Assembly (NCBI GenBank): GCA_003524435.1
Contig: DQHP01000082.1
Location: 1 to 14,998 of the forward strand
Source of the DNA: Microbacterium sp.
GTDB lineage: Bacteria; Actinomycetota; Actinomycetes; Actinomycetales; Microbacteriaceae
DNA: 14,998 bases
Direction: 5' to 3'
A program made the position numbers and the translations under genes. Numbering within the stretch: position 1 is the first letter of the stretch; every line of letters begins with the position of its first letter. The notes below the pieces were generated by a model. The model searched no databases and was not told the DNA's origin. It saw only the letters and a list, made by a program, of their open reading frames with translations. Positions 1-6,671 of the stretch are shown piece by piece.

Positions 1-1064
1 CATCCTGTGCGGCAAACGCCGGAGCCCCCGTGATCGATGAGTCGTCATGGGGGCAGCAGCGGATGGGCGCCGAGCGCGCCTGGCCGCGGGCGACGGGTGA
101 GGTGATCGTCGCCGTCATCGATACCGGAGTCAGCGCGCACACGGCATCCCTTCGCGGCGCTGTGCTGCCGGGAGCTGATGTGTCTGGCGGGAGAGGAGAC
201 GTTGACTGCTTCGGACGCGGCACATTCGTCGCCTCCCTTATCGCCGCTCGTGCGGTCGAGGGCACCGGATTCGTCGGGGTCGCTCCGGGGGCAACGATCT
301 TGCCGATCCGCGTGACCAGTGACCCCGACGATTTCACGCTCGATAAAACGCTGCCTGGCCTGCTCTCGACGGCAATCAACACTGCGGTGGGCGCGGGAGC
401 GCGAGTCATCGCGATGCCGCTCACGACGAATATCGACGACGGCGGGCTGAGAGCGGCGGTGCGAAATGCCGTGAGCAAGAACGTGCTCATCGTCGCTGCC
501 GCAGCGCGCCCGGACGCCACCCCGTCATTTCCGGCGCAACTGGAGGGCGTTTTATCGGTCGCGCCTCTCACCCCAGACGGCGGGCTCGACGCGGCGCAGC
601 TGGGTGCTCCGCCCGATCTTGCCGCGCCGTCAAGCGACCTCATCGGCGCCGTCCCAGATGGGGCTGGCCACATCGGAGGAGGGGGTGAGGGTGTCGCAGT
701 CGCCTACGCAGCCGGTGCTGCTGCGCTGGTTATGGACGCATACCCGGAGTTGAGTGCGCAACAGGTGGGGGAGCGCCTGATTGAAACTGCTGATGGAACC
801 ACCTCGGGCTTTGATCCGGATGCGCCACGGGACGCGTCTATTGGGTTTGGAGTCGTCAACCCCGCCGCTGCTGTCATGCGGCTGCAGGCCGAGGCGGGGA
901 CCGAATCCCTACATGCCGTGACGACGCTGGATCTTCCTGAAAAGCCAGACGAACGTCCTGCGAACCTGGCGCTCATCATTGCGCTTGGCGCCCTCGTCGT
1001 TGGGGCCGCCGTTATCGGACCCACGATGGGGATCATTTTGTCTCGACGATCTGGGAAACTCTGA
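1..1064 (+). CDS. Mycosin-like S8 (subtilisin) family protein, probably catalytically inactive; 5' end cut by window
   Basis: The reading frame is open to the left edge, so the true start, and probably a signal peptide, lies outside. GTG at 30 is only the first in-frame start inside the window. Counting from it (344 aa), residues 7-34 look like the N-terminus of a type VII secretion mycosin: a WGxQRxGAERAW-type stretch, then VAVIDTG with the catalytic Asp at 31. The other hallmarks are changed. The HGT histidine is Arg63 (GRGTFVA), the oxyanion Asn is Arg160 (VAAAARP), and the GTS serine is Gly221 (GEGVAVAYAAG). The fold framework around each site is kept. Residues 312-337 form a C-terminal membrane helix followed by RRSGKL, as in mycosins, which face the outside of the membrane. 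By family it would belong to an ESX/T7SS locus lying to the left; this is inference. It is more likely a pseudoprotease with a structural role than an active enzyme. The start and the upstream partners cannot be seen. Confidence 0.85.
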   Translation, partial: SCAANAGAPVIDESSWGQQRMGAERAWPRATGEVIVAVIDTGVSAHTASLRGAVLPGADVSGGRGDVDCFGRGTFVASLIAARAVEGTGFVGVAPGATILPIRVTSDPDDFTLDKTLPGLLSTAINTAVGAGARVIAMPLTTNIDDGGLRAAVRNAVSKNVLIVAAAARPDATPSFPAQLEGVLSVAPLTPDGGLDAAQLGAPPDLAAPSSDLIGAVPDGAGHIGGGGEGVAVAYAAGAAALVMDAYPELSAQQVGERLIETADGTTSGFDPDAPRDASIGFGVVNPAAAVMRLQAEAGTESLHAVTTLDLPEKPDERPANLALIIALGALVVGAAVIGPTMGIILSRRSGKL

Positions 1065-1090
1065 CGCAGCGGCATCCGTTCTGCTAAAGT
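1061..1090 (+). promoter_or_regulatory. Candidate sigma-A-like promoter of clpB
   Basis: A -35-like CTGACG (1061-1066) and a -10-like TAAAGT (1085-1090) are separated by 18 bases. The -35 overlaps the stop codon of the upstream gene. The -10 runs into the left arm of the inverted repeat at 1086-1112, so a repressor bound there would block RNA polymerase. The hexamers are imperfect matches, so this is a tentative placement. Confidence 0.4.
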
Positions 1091-1112
1091 TGAGTCAACA
1101 ACACTCAACTTT
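1086..1112. promoter_or_regulatory. HAIR-type inverted repeat, putative HspR operator
   Basis: The arms AAAGTTGAGT (1086-1095) and ACTCAACTTT (1103-1112) are perfect reverse complements, separated by 7 bases. The known HspR operator in actinobacteria (HAIR) is CTTGAGT-N7-ACTCAAG. This site keeps the TTGAGT-N7-ACTCAA core and the exact spacing, with one symmetric change in the outermost base pair. It lies 26 bases before the clpB start and overlaps the candidate -10, which fits repression of clpB by HspR until heat shock. HspR itself is not in the window. Confidence 0.85.
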
Positions 1113-1127
1113 TTAAGGAGCTTCCCC

Positions 1128-1134
1128 AGGAGGG
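1128..1134 (+). promoter_or_regulatory. Strong Shine-Dalgarno of clpB
   Basis: AGGAGGG ends 4 bases before the ATG at 1139 and fixes that start. A second purine run (AAGGAG, 1115-1120) lies further upstream and is too distant to be the main ribosome site. Confidence 0.75.
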
Positions 1135-1138
1135 AAAA

Positions 1139-3298
1139 ATGACCAACCCCGCGCAGGCACAACAAGACGACCAGCAATCCGCCCTTGAGCAATTCGGTAT
1201 CAACCTGACCGACCGTGCTCGGCAGGGAAAGCTTGACCCGGTAATCGGCCGGGACAGCGAGATTCGCCGCGTGAGTCAGGTGCTGACCCGGCGCACGAAG
1301 AACAACCCCGTGCTGATCGGTGAGCCCGGTGTGGGTAAGACGGCTGTTGTTGAGGGGTTGGCGCAGCGCATCGTCGCCGGTGACGTCGCGGAATCGCTGA
1401 AGGACAAAGAGGTGATCACCCTCGATATCTCGGCACTGATCGCGGGGGCGATGTATCGCGGACAGTTCGAAGAGCGGCTCAAGCAGGTTCTCAAAGAGAT
1501 CACCGAGTCTGACGGCCAGGTCATTACCTTCATCGACGAGTTGCACACGCTGATGGGTGCGGGTGGCGGCGAGGGATCAGTCGCGGCATCCAACATGCTC
1601 AAGCCCATGCTCGCCCGCGGTGAGTTGCGCCTGATCGGTGCCACGACGCTGAATGAGTATCGCGAGTTCATCGAGAAGGATGCTGCGCTTGAGCGCCGTT
1701 TCCAGCAGGTCTATGTCGGCGAGCCGACGGTCGAAGACACCATCGCAATTCTCCGTGGGCTCAAGGAGCGCTATGAAGCGCATCACAAGGTTGCGATCTC
1801 TGACAGTGCGCTTGTCGCCGCGGCATCGCTTTCCAATCGCTACATCCCCAGCCGCCAGCTGCCGGACAAGGCCATCGACCTCATCGACGAGGCAGCATCT
1901 CGGCTGCGGATGGAGATCGACTCCGCCCCGGTCGAGATCGACGAACTGCGCCGGTATGTCGATCGGCTGAAGCTGGAAGAGCTGGCGCTGAAAAAAGAGA
2001 AGGACGACGCCTCTAAGGAGCGCCTCGCCGCGCTCCGTGAGGACCTTGCGGGCCAGCAGGTGAAGCTTGGCGAGCTGCAGGATCGTTGGGAGCGTGAGCG
2101 CGCATCCTTGAACCGCGTCGGCGATCTGAAAACCAAGTTGGATGCTGCACGCAGCGACGCCGAGCGTGCCCAGCGCGAGGGAAACCTCGAGAAGGCTTCG
2201 CGCTTGCTCTACGCCGAGATCCCGAAGCTTGAGCAGGAGGTCGTCGAGGCCGAGCGTTCAGAAGGTGCAGACGGCGGCGAGGGCGAGGGTCGCATGGTCA
2301 ACGACCAGGTGACTGAAGAAGACATCGCGGGCGTTATCGCGGCGTGGACCGGCATCCCCGTTGGACGGCTCCTGCAGGGCGAAACCGAAAAGCTGCTGCA
2401 CCTGGAAGCAGAGCTCGGCAAACGCCTGATTGGTCAGAAAGATGCCGTGACGGCGGTGGCGGATGCTGTGCGCCGCTCACGTGCGGGAATCAGCGACCCG
2501 GGGCGCCCGACGGGGTCGTTCCTCTTCCTTGGTCCGACCGGCGTGGGCAAGACCGAGTTGGCGAAGGCGCTCGCCGCGTTCCTTTTTGATGACGAGCACG
2601 CGATGGTGCGCATTGATATGTCCGAGTACGGCGAGAAGCACTCTGTCTCGCGATTGGTCGGTGCCCCTCCCGGGTATGTCGGCTACGAGCAGGGTGGTCA
2701 GTTGACCGAGGCAGTGCGCCGCCGCCCCTACGGCGTCGTGCTGCTGGACGAGGTGGAAAAGGCGCATCCAGAGATCTTCGACGTGCTGTTGCAGGTTATG
2801 GACGACGGACGCCTCACGGACGGGCAGGGCCGGACGGTCGACTTCTCGAACGTCATTCTGATCCTGACGTCAAATATCGGTTCACCGATTCTCATCGATC
2901 CGACGCTCTCATCCGATGAGAAGCGCGAGAGCGTGCAGGCGTTGGTGCGCCAGGCTTTTAAGCCTGAGTTCATCAACCGCCTCGATGACATCGTGATCTT
3001 CCAGTCGCTCACCGAGGAAGACCTCGCACAGATTGTCGAGCTCTCCGTTGACCATCTGCAGGCGCGCCTGCGCGAGCGACGACTGACTCTCGCGGTCACG
3101 CCGGATGCGCGGTCGTGGCTCGCAGAGCGCGGCTACGATCCGGTGTTCGGTGCGCGTCCGCTGCGCCGCCTCATCCAGACCGAGGTGCAGAACAAGCTCG
3201 CCACGGCGCTGCTGTCTGGCGGGGTGCGCGACGGTGACACAGTTCGGGTCGATGTTGCTGTCGACGGATCGGGGCTGGTGCTGGCTACCGCAGAGTAG
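1139..3298 (+). CDS. clpB: ClpB-type AAA+ protein disaggregase lacking the N domain
   Basis: This 719-aa cytosolic Hsp100 ATPase is expected to form a hexamer and thread aggregated proteins through its pore, working with DnaK/DnaJ/GrpE. The first AAA+ domain has Walker A GEPGVGKT (61-68), Walker B ITFIDELH (129-136) and the arginine-finger region AALERRFQ (182-189). A charged coiled-coil middle domain follows (about 265-385), of ClpB length and longer than in ClpC. The second AAA+ domain has Walker A GPTGVGKT (465-472), Walker B VVLLDE (533-538), sensor-1 LTSN (576-579) and sensor-2 GARPLRR (671-677). I see no IGF/LGF-type ClpP-docking loop, which favours disaggregase over protease partner. 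The usual N-terminal substrate domain of about 150 residues is absent, because the protein starts directly before the first AAA+ module (FGINLTDRARQGKLDPVIGR). The upstream HAIR operator supports heat-shock control. It could be annotated simply as an ATP-dependent Clp protease ATP-binding subunit. Confidence 0.95.
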   Translation: MTNPAQAQQDDQQSALEQFGINLTDRARQGKLDPVIGRDSEIRRVSQVLTRRTKNNPVLIGEPGVGKTAVVEGLAQRIVAGDVAESLKDKEVITLDISALIAGAMYRGQFEERLKQVLKEITESDGQVITFIDELHTLMGAGGGEGSVAASNMLKPMLARGELRLIGATTLNEYREFIEKDAALERRFQQVYVGEPTVEDTIAILRGLKERYEAHHKVAISDSALVAAASLSNRYIPSRQLPDKAIDLIDEAASRLRMEIDSAPVEIDELRRYVDRLKLEELALKKEKDDASKERLAALREDLAGQQVKLGELQDRWERERASLNRVGDLKTKLDAARSDAERAQREGNLEKASRLLYAEIPKLEQEVVEAERSEGADGGEGEGRMVNDQVTEEDIAGVIAAWTGIPVGRLLQGETEKLLHLEAELGKRLIGQKDAVTAVADAVRRSRAGISDPGRPTGSFLFLGPTGVGKTELAKALAAFLFDDEHAMVRIDMSEYGEKHSVSRLVGAPPGYVGYEQGGQLTEAVRRRPYGVVLLDEVEKAHPEIFDVLLQVMDDGRLTDGQGRTVDFSNVILILTSNIGSPILIDPTLSSDEKRESVQALVRQAFKPEFINRLDDIVIFQSLTEEDLAQIVELSVDHLQARLRERRLTLAVTPDARSWLAERGYDPVFGARPLRRLIQTEVQNKLATALLSGGVRDGDTVRVDVAVDGSGLVLATAE

Positions 3299-3302
3299 CT
3301 CT

Positions 3303-3356
3303 CGACGGGAGACGGCGGGGCCGGTCGGGGGCCGCTCGAAGTGGACCGTCCCGTCG
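3303..3356 (+). terminator. Possible terminator hairpin after clpB
   Basis: CGACGGGA (3303-3310) and TCCCGTCG (3349-3356) form a perfect 8-bp stem enclosing 38 very GC-rich bases that could fold further. It starts just after the clpB stop. There is no T-tract, as is common for actinobacterial terminators. The wide loop keeps confidence low. Confidence 0.4.
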
Positions 3357-3404
3357 TCATCGAGCCGCTAGCGTCAGGGTCGCAAACATAGCCCAGCAAA
3401 GCAG

Positions 3405-3422
3405 CAACGTTTATGAACGTTG
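3405..3422. terminator. Hairpin between convergent clpB and the small membrane protein gene
   Basis: CAACGTT (3405-3411) and AACGTTG (3416-3422) are perfect 7-bp arms around a 4-base loop; a G-U and an A-U pair could extend the stem. It lies 28 bases past the stop of the minus-strand gene at 3450 and between two convergent genes, the usual place for a bidirectional terminator. Only a weak T-rich flank is present. Confidence 0.45.
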
Positions 3423-3449
3423 TTCTCCGGCGACACGAACACATCGTCG

Positions 3450-3731
3450 CTAAATAGCCTGCGAGATCGTGTACACAAGTGAAGCTAGCGTGCAGACCGC
3501 GAAGACTGCTCCTGCAACGAGCTGCTTCCGCACAAACTCCCGCCCGGCTAGCGCGCCGAAAAGGACGACAAGCGATCCGAACGTCACGAGATCGAGCCCC
3601 ACCCCCTCAGAGGCGTCAGGCTGTGCCAGGCGGAAGACGAAAGTTGCGACGATGATGACAGCAGCGACAGCAGCGACAACAGTGAACGCTCGTTCCCTCG
3701 GGCCATTCTTTTCCCGTGACCGATTGGCCAT
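3450..3731 (-). CDS. Small three-helix membrane protein of unknown function
   Basis: This 93-aa protein begins with a charged cytoplasmic tail (MANRSREKNGPRER). Three hydrophobic segments follow at about 15-35, 48-64 and 69-90, joined by a short acidic loop (QPDASEGVG) and a basic one (GREFVRKQ). I do not recognise a family; it resembles the many small integral membrane proteins of Microbacteriaceae. ATG at 3731 is chosen over TTG at 3734 because AGGGAG lies 8 bases upstream of the ATG. It is transcribed alone, convergent with clpB, and downstream of the epimerase-like gene on the same strand with a 262-base gap, so probably not in an operon with it. Confidence 0.75.
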   Translation of the reverse strand: MANRSREKNGPRERAFTVVAAVAAVIIVATFVFRLAQPDASEGVGLDLVTFGSLVVLFGALAGREFVRKQLVAGAVFAVCTLASLVYTISQAI

Positions 3732-3940
3732 CAAGCAAACTCCCTAAAACGAGCAGAACGGCTGGCAGTTCTAGCCGAACAGTCGGGCAAGCATATTTCA
3801 GTTCAGATCAGGTGGCTACCCCTCTGGGGGCCCCGGCAAGGGTGCGGAGCACCCGAGGCAGGCCTAGACGGGGGAAGTTTTCACAAGAGTGCTTGAGTGC
3901 ATCTCCCTGGTTCGAGATGGCTGGGAGCTCGCCTCAGATG

Positions 3941-3957
3941 GAACATTGCGAATGTTC
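3941..3957 (-). terminator. Hairpin downstream of the epimerase-like gene
   Basis: GAACATT (3941-3947) and AATGTTC (3951-3957) are perfect 7-bp arms around a 3-base loop, 36 bases past the stop codon of the minus-strand gene at 3994. No T-tract follows on the minus strand. Another small perfect stem, GGGTGC/GCACCC, occurs further along at 3840-3854. Either could end the transcript. The rest of the 3732-3993 gap shows no coding signal. Confidence 0.35.
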
Positions 3958-3993
3958 ACGACGGTGCAGGACACAACCAGTTAGGCCCCTCCG

Positions 3994-4890
3994 TTATCGC
4001 GAGCCGCTGATGCGGAGGTCACGCCAAGTGAAGCCGCGCGAGTCGGGAAGTGCCTCGCGGATCTGCACGTCATCGAACGGAAGTCGTGGGCGGAGATCGT
4101 CTGGCAGTTCTGCAGCTGGCTGAGCGGCGTCGGTGACTCCTTCGGACAGCATCCGCGCCTGAGCCTTCGCCAGCAGCGGCACTTTCATTGTCCACTCGGT
4201 GAGTTGTGCGAGAACGTAATGGAACGCGACGGGCAAAGGCACGATGACCAGGCGACGGCCGAGCACTTGCGCCACCCGTCGAGCGGCTTCGCTCAACAGC
4301 AGAGTCTCACCGCCGCGGACGGCAACCGTCTGATTCTTCAGGGGATCCCCGAGGCTTGCGTCCAGCAGCGTCACCAGCTCACCGACCGGAATCGGACTAA
4401 TCGTCTTCTCTTTGAGTCCGACCGAAGCGAAGAGCGGGATGGTCTGGATGGTACGGCTCAGATGGTCTACGAGATGATCGCCGTGGCCGTAGATCATTCC
4501 TGCTTTCAAGATCGTGTACTCCAGCCCAGATGAGCGGATCATCTCCTCCGCCACCCATTTCGACTCATGGTAGGGAGAGCCTGAACCCGGACGGGCACGC
4601 AGGAAACTGAGCATAACGATCTTGCGCACGCCCGCGCGCCGCGCCGCCTCGATCACCGCAGCAGTGCCCTGCACATGCACACGGTCGAAGGTCTGCTCAC
4701 CGATCTCACGATTGATCCCCGCGCAGTGCGCTACAGCGTCACAGCCGTCGAAGGCCCGTGTCAGCGCGTCCACATCATCGATGCGAGTACCCGTCCGTCG
4801 TGACACTACCGCCACGTCGGCTGCGGGAAGAAGCGCCGCGAGGTGACGGCCGACAAAACCGGTACCGCCTGTGATGGCTATTCTCATCAT
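3994..4890 (-). CDS. NAD(P)-binding atypical short-chain dehydrogenase / nucleoside-sugar-epimerase-like protein
   Basis: The N-terminus is a Rossmann beta strand with the nucleotide motif ITGGTGFVGRH, typical of the extended or atypical SDR group that includes NDUFA9-like proteins. A YxxxK pair is present (YHESK in GSPYHESKWVAEEMIR), so a catalytic Tyr/Lys may be retained. The middle (GLEYTILKAGMIYGHGDHL) matches the family's substrate-side loop, and the C-terminal part is more variable. Substrate is unknown; by family it could be a sugar epimerase, a quinone- or NAD(P)H-binding chaperone-like protein, or a reductase. Three in-frame ATGs lie close together (4905, 4890, 4887) and none has a clear Shine-Dalgarno. 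The Rossmann strand begins right at the inner pair, so 4890 is preferred (298 aa); 4905 would add five residues. The gene is divergent from pntA, with about 185 bases between the starts. Confidence 0.85.
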   Translation of the reverse strand: MMRIAITGGTGFVGRHLAALLPAADVAVVSRRTGTRIDDVDALTRAFDGCDAVAHCAGINREIGEQTFDRVHVQGTAAVIEAARRAGVRKIVMLSFLRARPGSGSPYHESKWVAEEMIRSSGLEYTILKAGMIYGHGDHLVDHLSRTIQTIPLFASVGLKEKTISPIPVGELVTLLDASLGDPLKNQTVAVRGGETLLLSEAARRVAQVLGRRLVIVPLPVAFHYVLAQLTEWTMKVPLLAKAQARMLSEGVTDAAQPAAELPDDLRPRLPFDDVQIREALPDSRGFTWRDLRISGSR

Positions 4891-4978
4891 TCGATGATGA
4901 CGCATGTCCCAGCGCTGCCGCGACTTTCACAATTCTTAAAGTATGCGATTCTTTCTGATTCTGCCTGCGTAATCTTCC

Positions 4979-5006
4979 CTGAAACTGCCTAGCGGGCCAA
5001 TATGGT
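4979..5006 (+). promoter_or_regulatory. Candidate promoter of pntAB
   Basis: A -35-like CTGAAA (4979-4984), a 16-base spacer and a -10-like TATGGT (5001-5006) lie about 70 bases before the pntA start. A CACGTG palindrome sits at 5014-5019, close to the predicted transcription start. The hexamers are imperfect, so the placement is tentative. Confidence 0.35.
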
Positions 5007-5075
5007 CGTAGGTCACGTGCTCGCTGTCGGCCCATTCTGGGGTTGGCCGAGCGCGACGACGTAAGGGAGTAGCGG

Positions 5076-6671
5076 ATGACGCGTATCGGCGTTGTGACGG
5101 AGCAGGACGGTGAGACGCGGGTTGCCGCGACGCCGCAGACAGTAGGTGCCCTGCGAGGGCTGGGGTACGAGGTCGTCATCGAGGGCGGCGCGGGAGCAGC
5201 ATCGGCATACCCTGATGACGCCTACGTCGCCGCGGGAGCGAGCATCGTCGATGGTGCCGAGGCATGGTCGTCGCCGATTGTGCTGAAGATCAACGCACCG
5301 ACGGACGCAGAGATCCGCCGCCTTGCAGACAACGCGACGGTGATTGGGCTCCTGAGCCCCGCTCTGCGCCCTGAGCTTCGCGAGGCTCTCGCCACTCGCG
5401 GCATCACCGCGCTCGCCATGGATGCCGTGCCGCGTATTTCGCGTGCGCAGTCGATGGATGTGCTCAGTTCGATGTCGAACATTTCCGGCTACCGGGCGGT
5501 GGTTGAGGCCGCGAACGAGTTCGGCCGCTTCTTCACCGGCCAGGTCACTGCGGCCGGCAAAGTACCGCCGGCGAAGGTGCTCGTTGCAGGAGCCGGTGTT
5601 GCCGGTCTCGCCGCCATTGGCGCAGCATCCAGCCTCGGCGCGATTGTGCGCGCAACTGACCCGCGCCCCGAAGTCGCCGACCAAGTGAAGTCGATCGGTG
5701 GCGAGTACCTCGAGGTCATCGTCGCCGAAGAAAACAAGGAAGTCTCCTCCGACGGCTACGCCAAAGCAACGAGCGATGCGTATAACCGTCGCGCTGCGGA
5801 GCTCTATTCAGAGCAGGCCGCTGACGTCGACATCATCATCACCACGGCACTGATTCCCGGGCGCGCGGCACCGCGGTTGATCACCGCCGCAGACGTTGCG
5901 GCTATGAAGCCCGGCAGCGTGATCGTGGATATGGCCGCAGGCCAGGGCGGCAATGTCGAAGGCTCTGTGGCAGGTGAGAAAACTGTCACGGAGAACGGCG
6001 TCATCATCCTCGGATACACCGACCTCGCAGGGCGCTTGCCCACGCAGGCTTCGCAGCTGTATGGCACGAACCTCGTCAACCTGCTGAAACTGCTGACACC
6101 CGCCAAGGACGGTCAGCTCACGCTCGACTTCGATGATGTCGTGCAACGGGCGGTGACCGTCGTGCGCGATGGCGAAGAGACCTGGCCGCCACCGCCGGTG
6201 CAGGTATCGGCCGCGCCGGCCGCATCGCCGAACCCTTCGACGGGCTCAGGGGACGGTACCGGCGCGGAGCCAGCGAAGCCCAAGACCAAGATGACCGCAC
6301 GGGGCAAGGCGGTGTTGATCATCATCGGCATCGCCGCACTGTTCCTCGTGAACGCTGTCGCTCCGGCCCCGCTGCCGCAGCACTTCACCGTGCTCGTGCT
6401 GTCCGTTGTGATCGGCTTCTACGTGATCGGCAAAGTGGCGCACGCACTGCACACCCCGCTGATGAGCGTCACCAACGCGATCTCGGGCATCATCGTCGTC
6501 GGCGCGATCGTCCAGATCTCCAGCCCGAACCTGCTCGTGCAGATTCTTTCCGCAGTCGCGGTGTTCGTTGCATCCATCAATATCTTCGGCGGGTTCGCGG
6601 TCACGCGTCGCATGCTGAAGATGTTCTCGAAGGGCACGCCCTCCACGTCTGAGAAGGGGGCACGCCGATGA
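5076..6671 (+). CDS. pntA: Proton-translocating NAD(P)+ transhydrogenase, alpha subunit (fused form)
   Basis: With PntB this membrane enzyme couples hydride transfer between NADH and NADP+ to proton entry, supplying NADPH. The protein has 531 aa. Residues 1-370 are the NAD(H)-binding domain I: GETRVAATP (12-20), the RAQSMD loop (123-128), and the Rossmann motif GAGVAG (172-177) in AAGKVPPAKVLVAGAGVAG. Residues 412-428, 437-457, 466-484 and 487-507 are four membrane helices, including the HALHTPLMSVTNAISG signature. The two parts are fused, as in E. coli PntA, rather than split into PntAA and PntAB. The linker (about 371-408) is Pro/Ala/Gly-rich and contains a copy of a dispersed DNA repeat. 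ATG 5076 has a good AAGGGAG site just upstream. The last 4 bases overlap pntB, so the two genes are translationally coupled. Confidence 0.96.
   Translation: MTRIGVVTEQDGETRVAATPQTVGALRGLGYEVVIEGGAGAASAYPDDAYVAAGASIVDGAEAWSSPIVLKINAPTDAEIRRLADNATVIGLLSPALRPELREALATRGITALAMDAVPRISRAQSMDVLSSMSNISGYRAVVEAANEFGRFFTGQVTAAGKVPPAKVLVAGAGVAGLAAIGAASSLGAIVRATDPRPEVADQVKSIGGEYLEVIVAEENKEVSSDGYAKATSDAYNRRAAELYSEQAADVDIIITTALIPGRAAPRLITAADVAAMKPGSVIVDMAAGQGGNVEGSVAGEKTVTENGVIILGYTDLAGRLPTQASQLYGTNLVNLLKLLTPAKDGQLTLDFDDVVQRAVTVVRDGEETWPPPPVQVSAAPAASPNPSTGSGDGTGAEPAKPKTKMTARGKAVLIIIGIAALFLVNAVAPAPLPQHFTVLVLSVVIGFYVIGKVAHALHTPLMSVTNAISGIIVVGAIVQISSPNLLVQILSAVAVFVASINIFGGFAVTRRMLKMFSKGTPSTSEKGARR
6233..6251. 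repeat. Dispersed short repeat copy inside the pntA linker
   Basis: The 19 bases CCCTTCGACGGGCTCAGGG match, from memory, a short repeat scattered in many actinobacterial and proteobacterial genomes (CCCTTCGAC-A/G-GGCTCAGGG, reverse reading as PEPVEG). Here it is read in frame as PSTGSG within the flexible linker between the NAD domain and the membrane domain. Only one copy was seen in the window. The identification is from recall, not a search. Confidence 0.6.

Noticed and set aside
704..1546. Long minus-strand open frame across the end of the mycosin gene and the start of clpB
   Set aside because: It is antisense to two well-supported genes, spans their regulatory region, and its translation resembles no protein family; long shadow frames are normal at this GC content.
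1..3298. Mycosin plus Clp ATPase as a new joint secretion-unfolding system
   Set aside because: clpB has its own promoter and heat-shock operator, its sequence is that of a housekeeping disaggregase, and adjacency alone at a locus boundary does not support joint function.
3905..3930. GGTTCGAGA stretch resembling a tRNA T-loop
   Set aside because: The bases on either side do not pair into a T-stem, and no anticodon, D-arm or acceptor stem can be found around it.
3735..3993. Possible small gene or structured RNA in the gap between the two minus-strand genes
   Set aside because: Short frames here have poor codon character and no ribosome sites; the hairpins are better explained as transcription ends of the epimerase-like gene.
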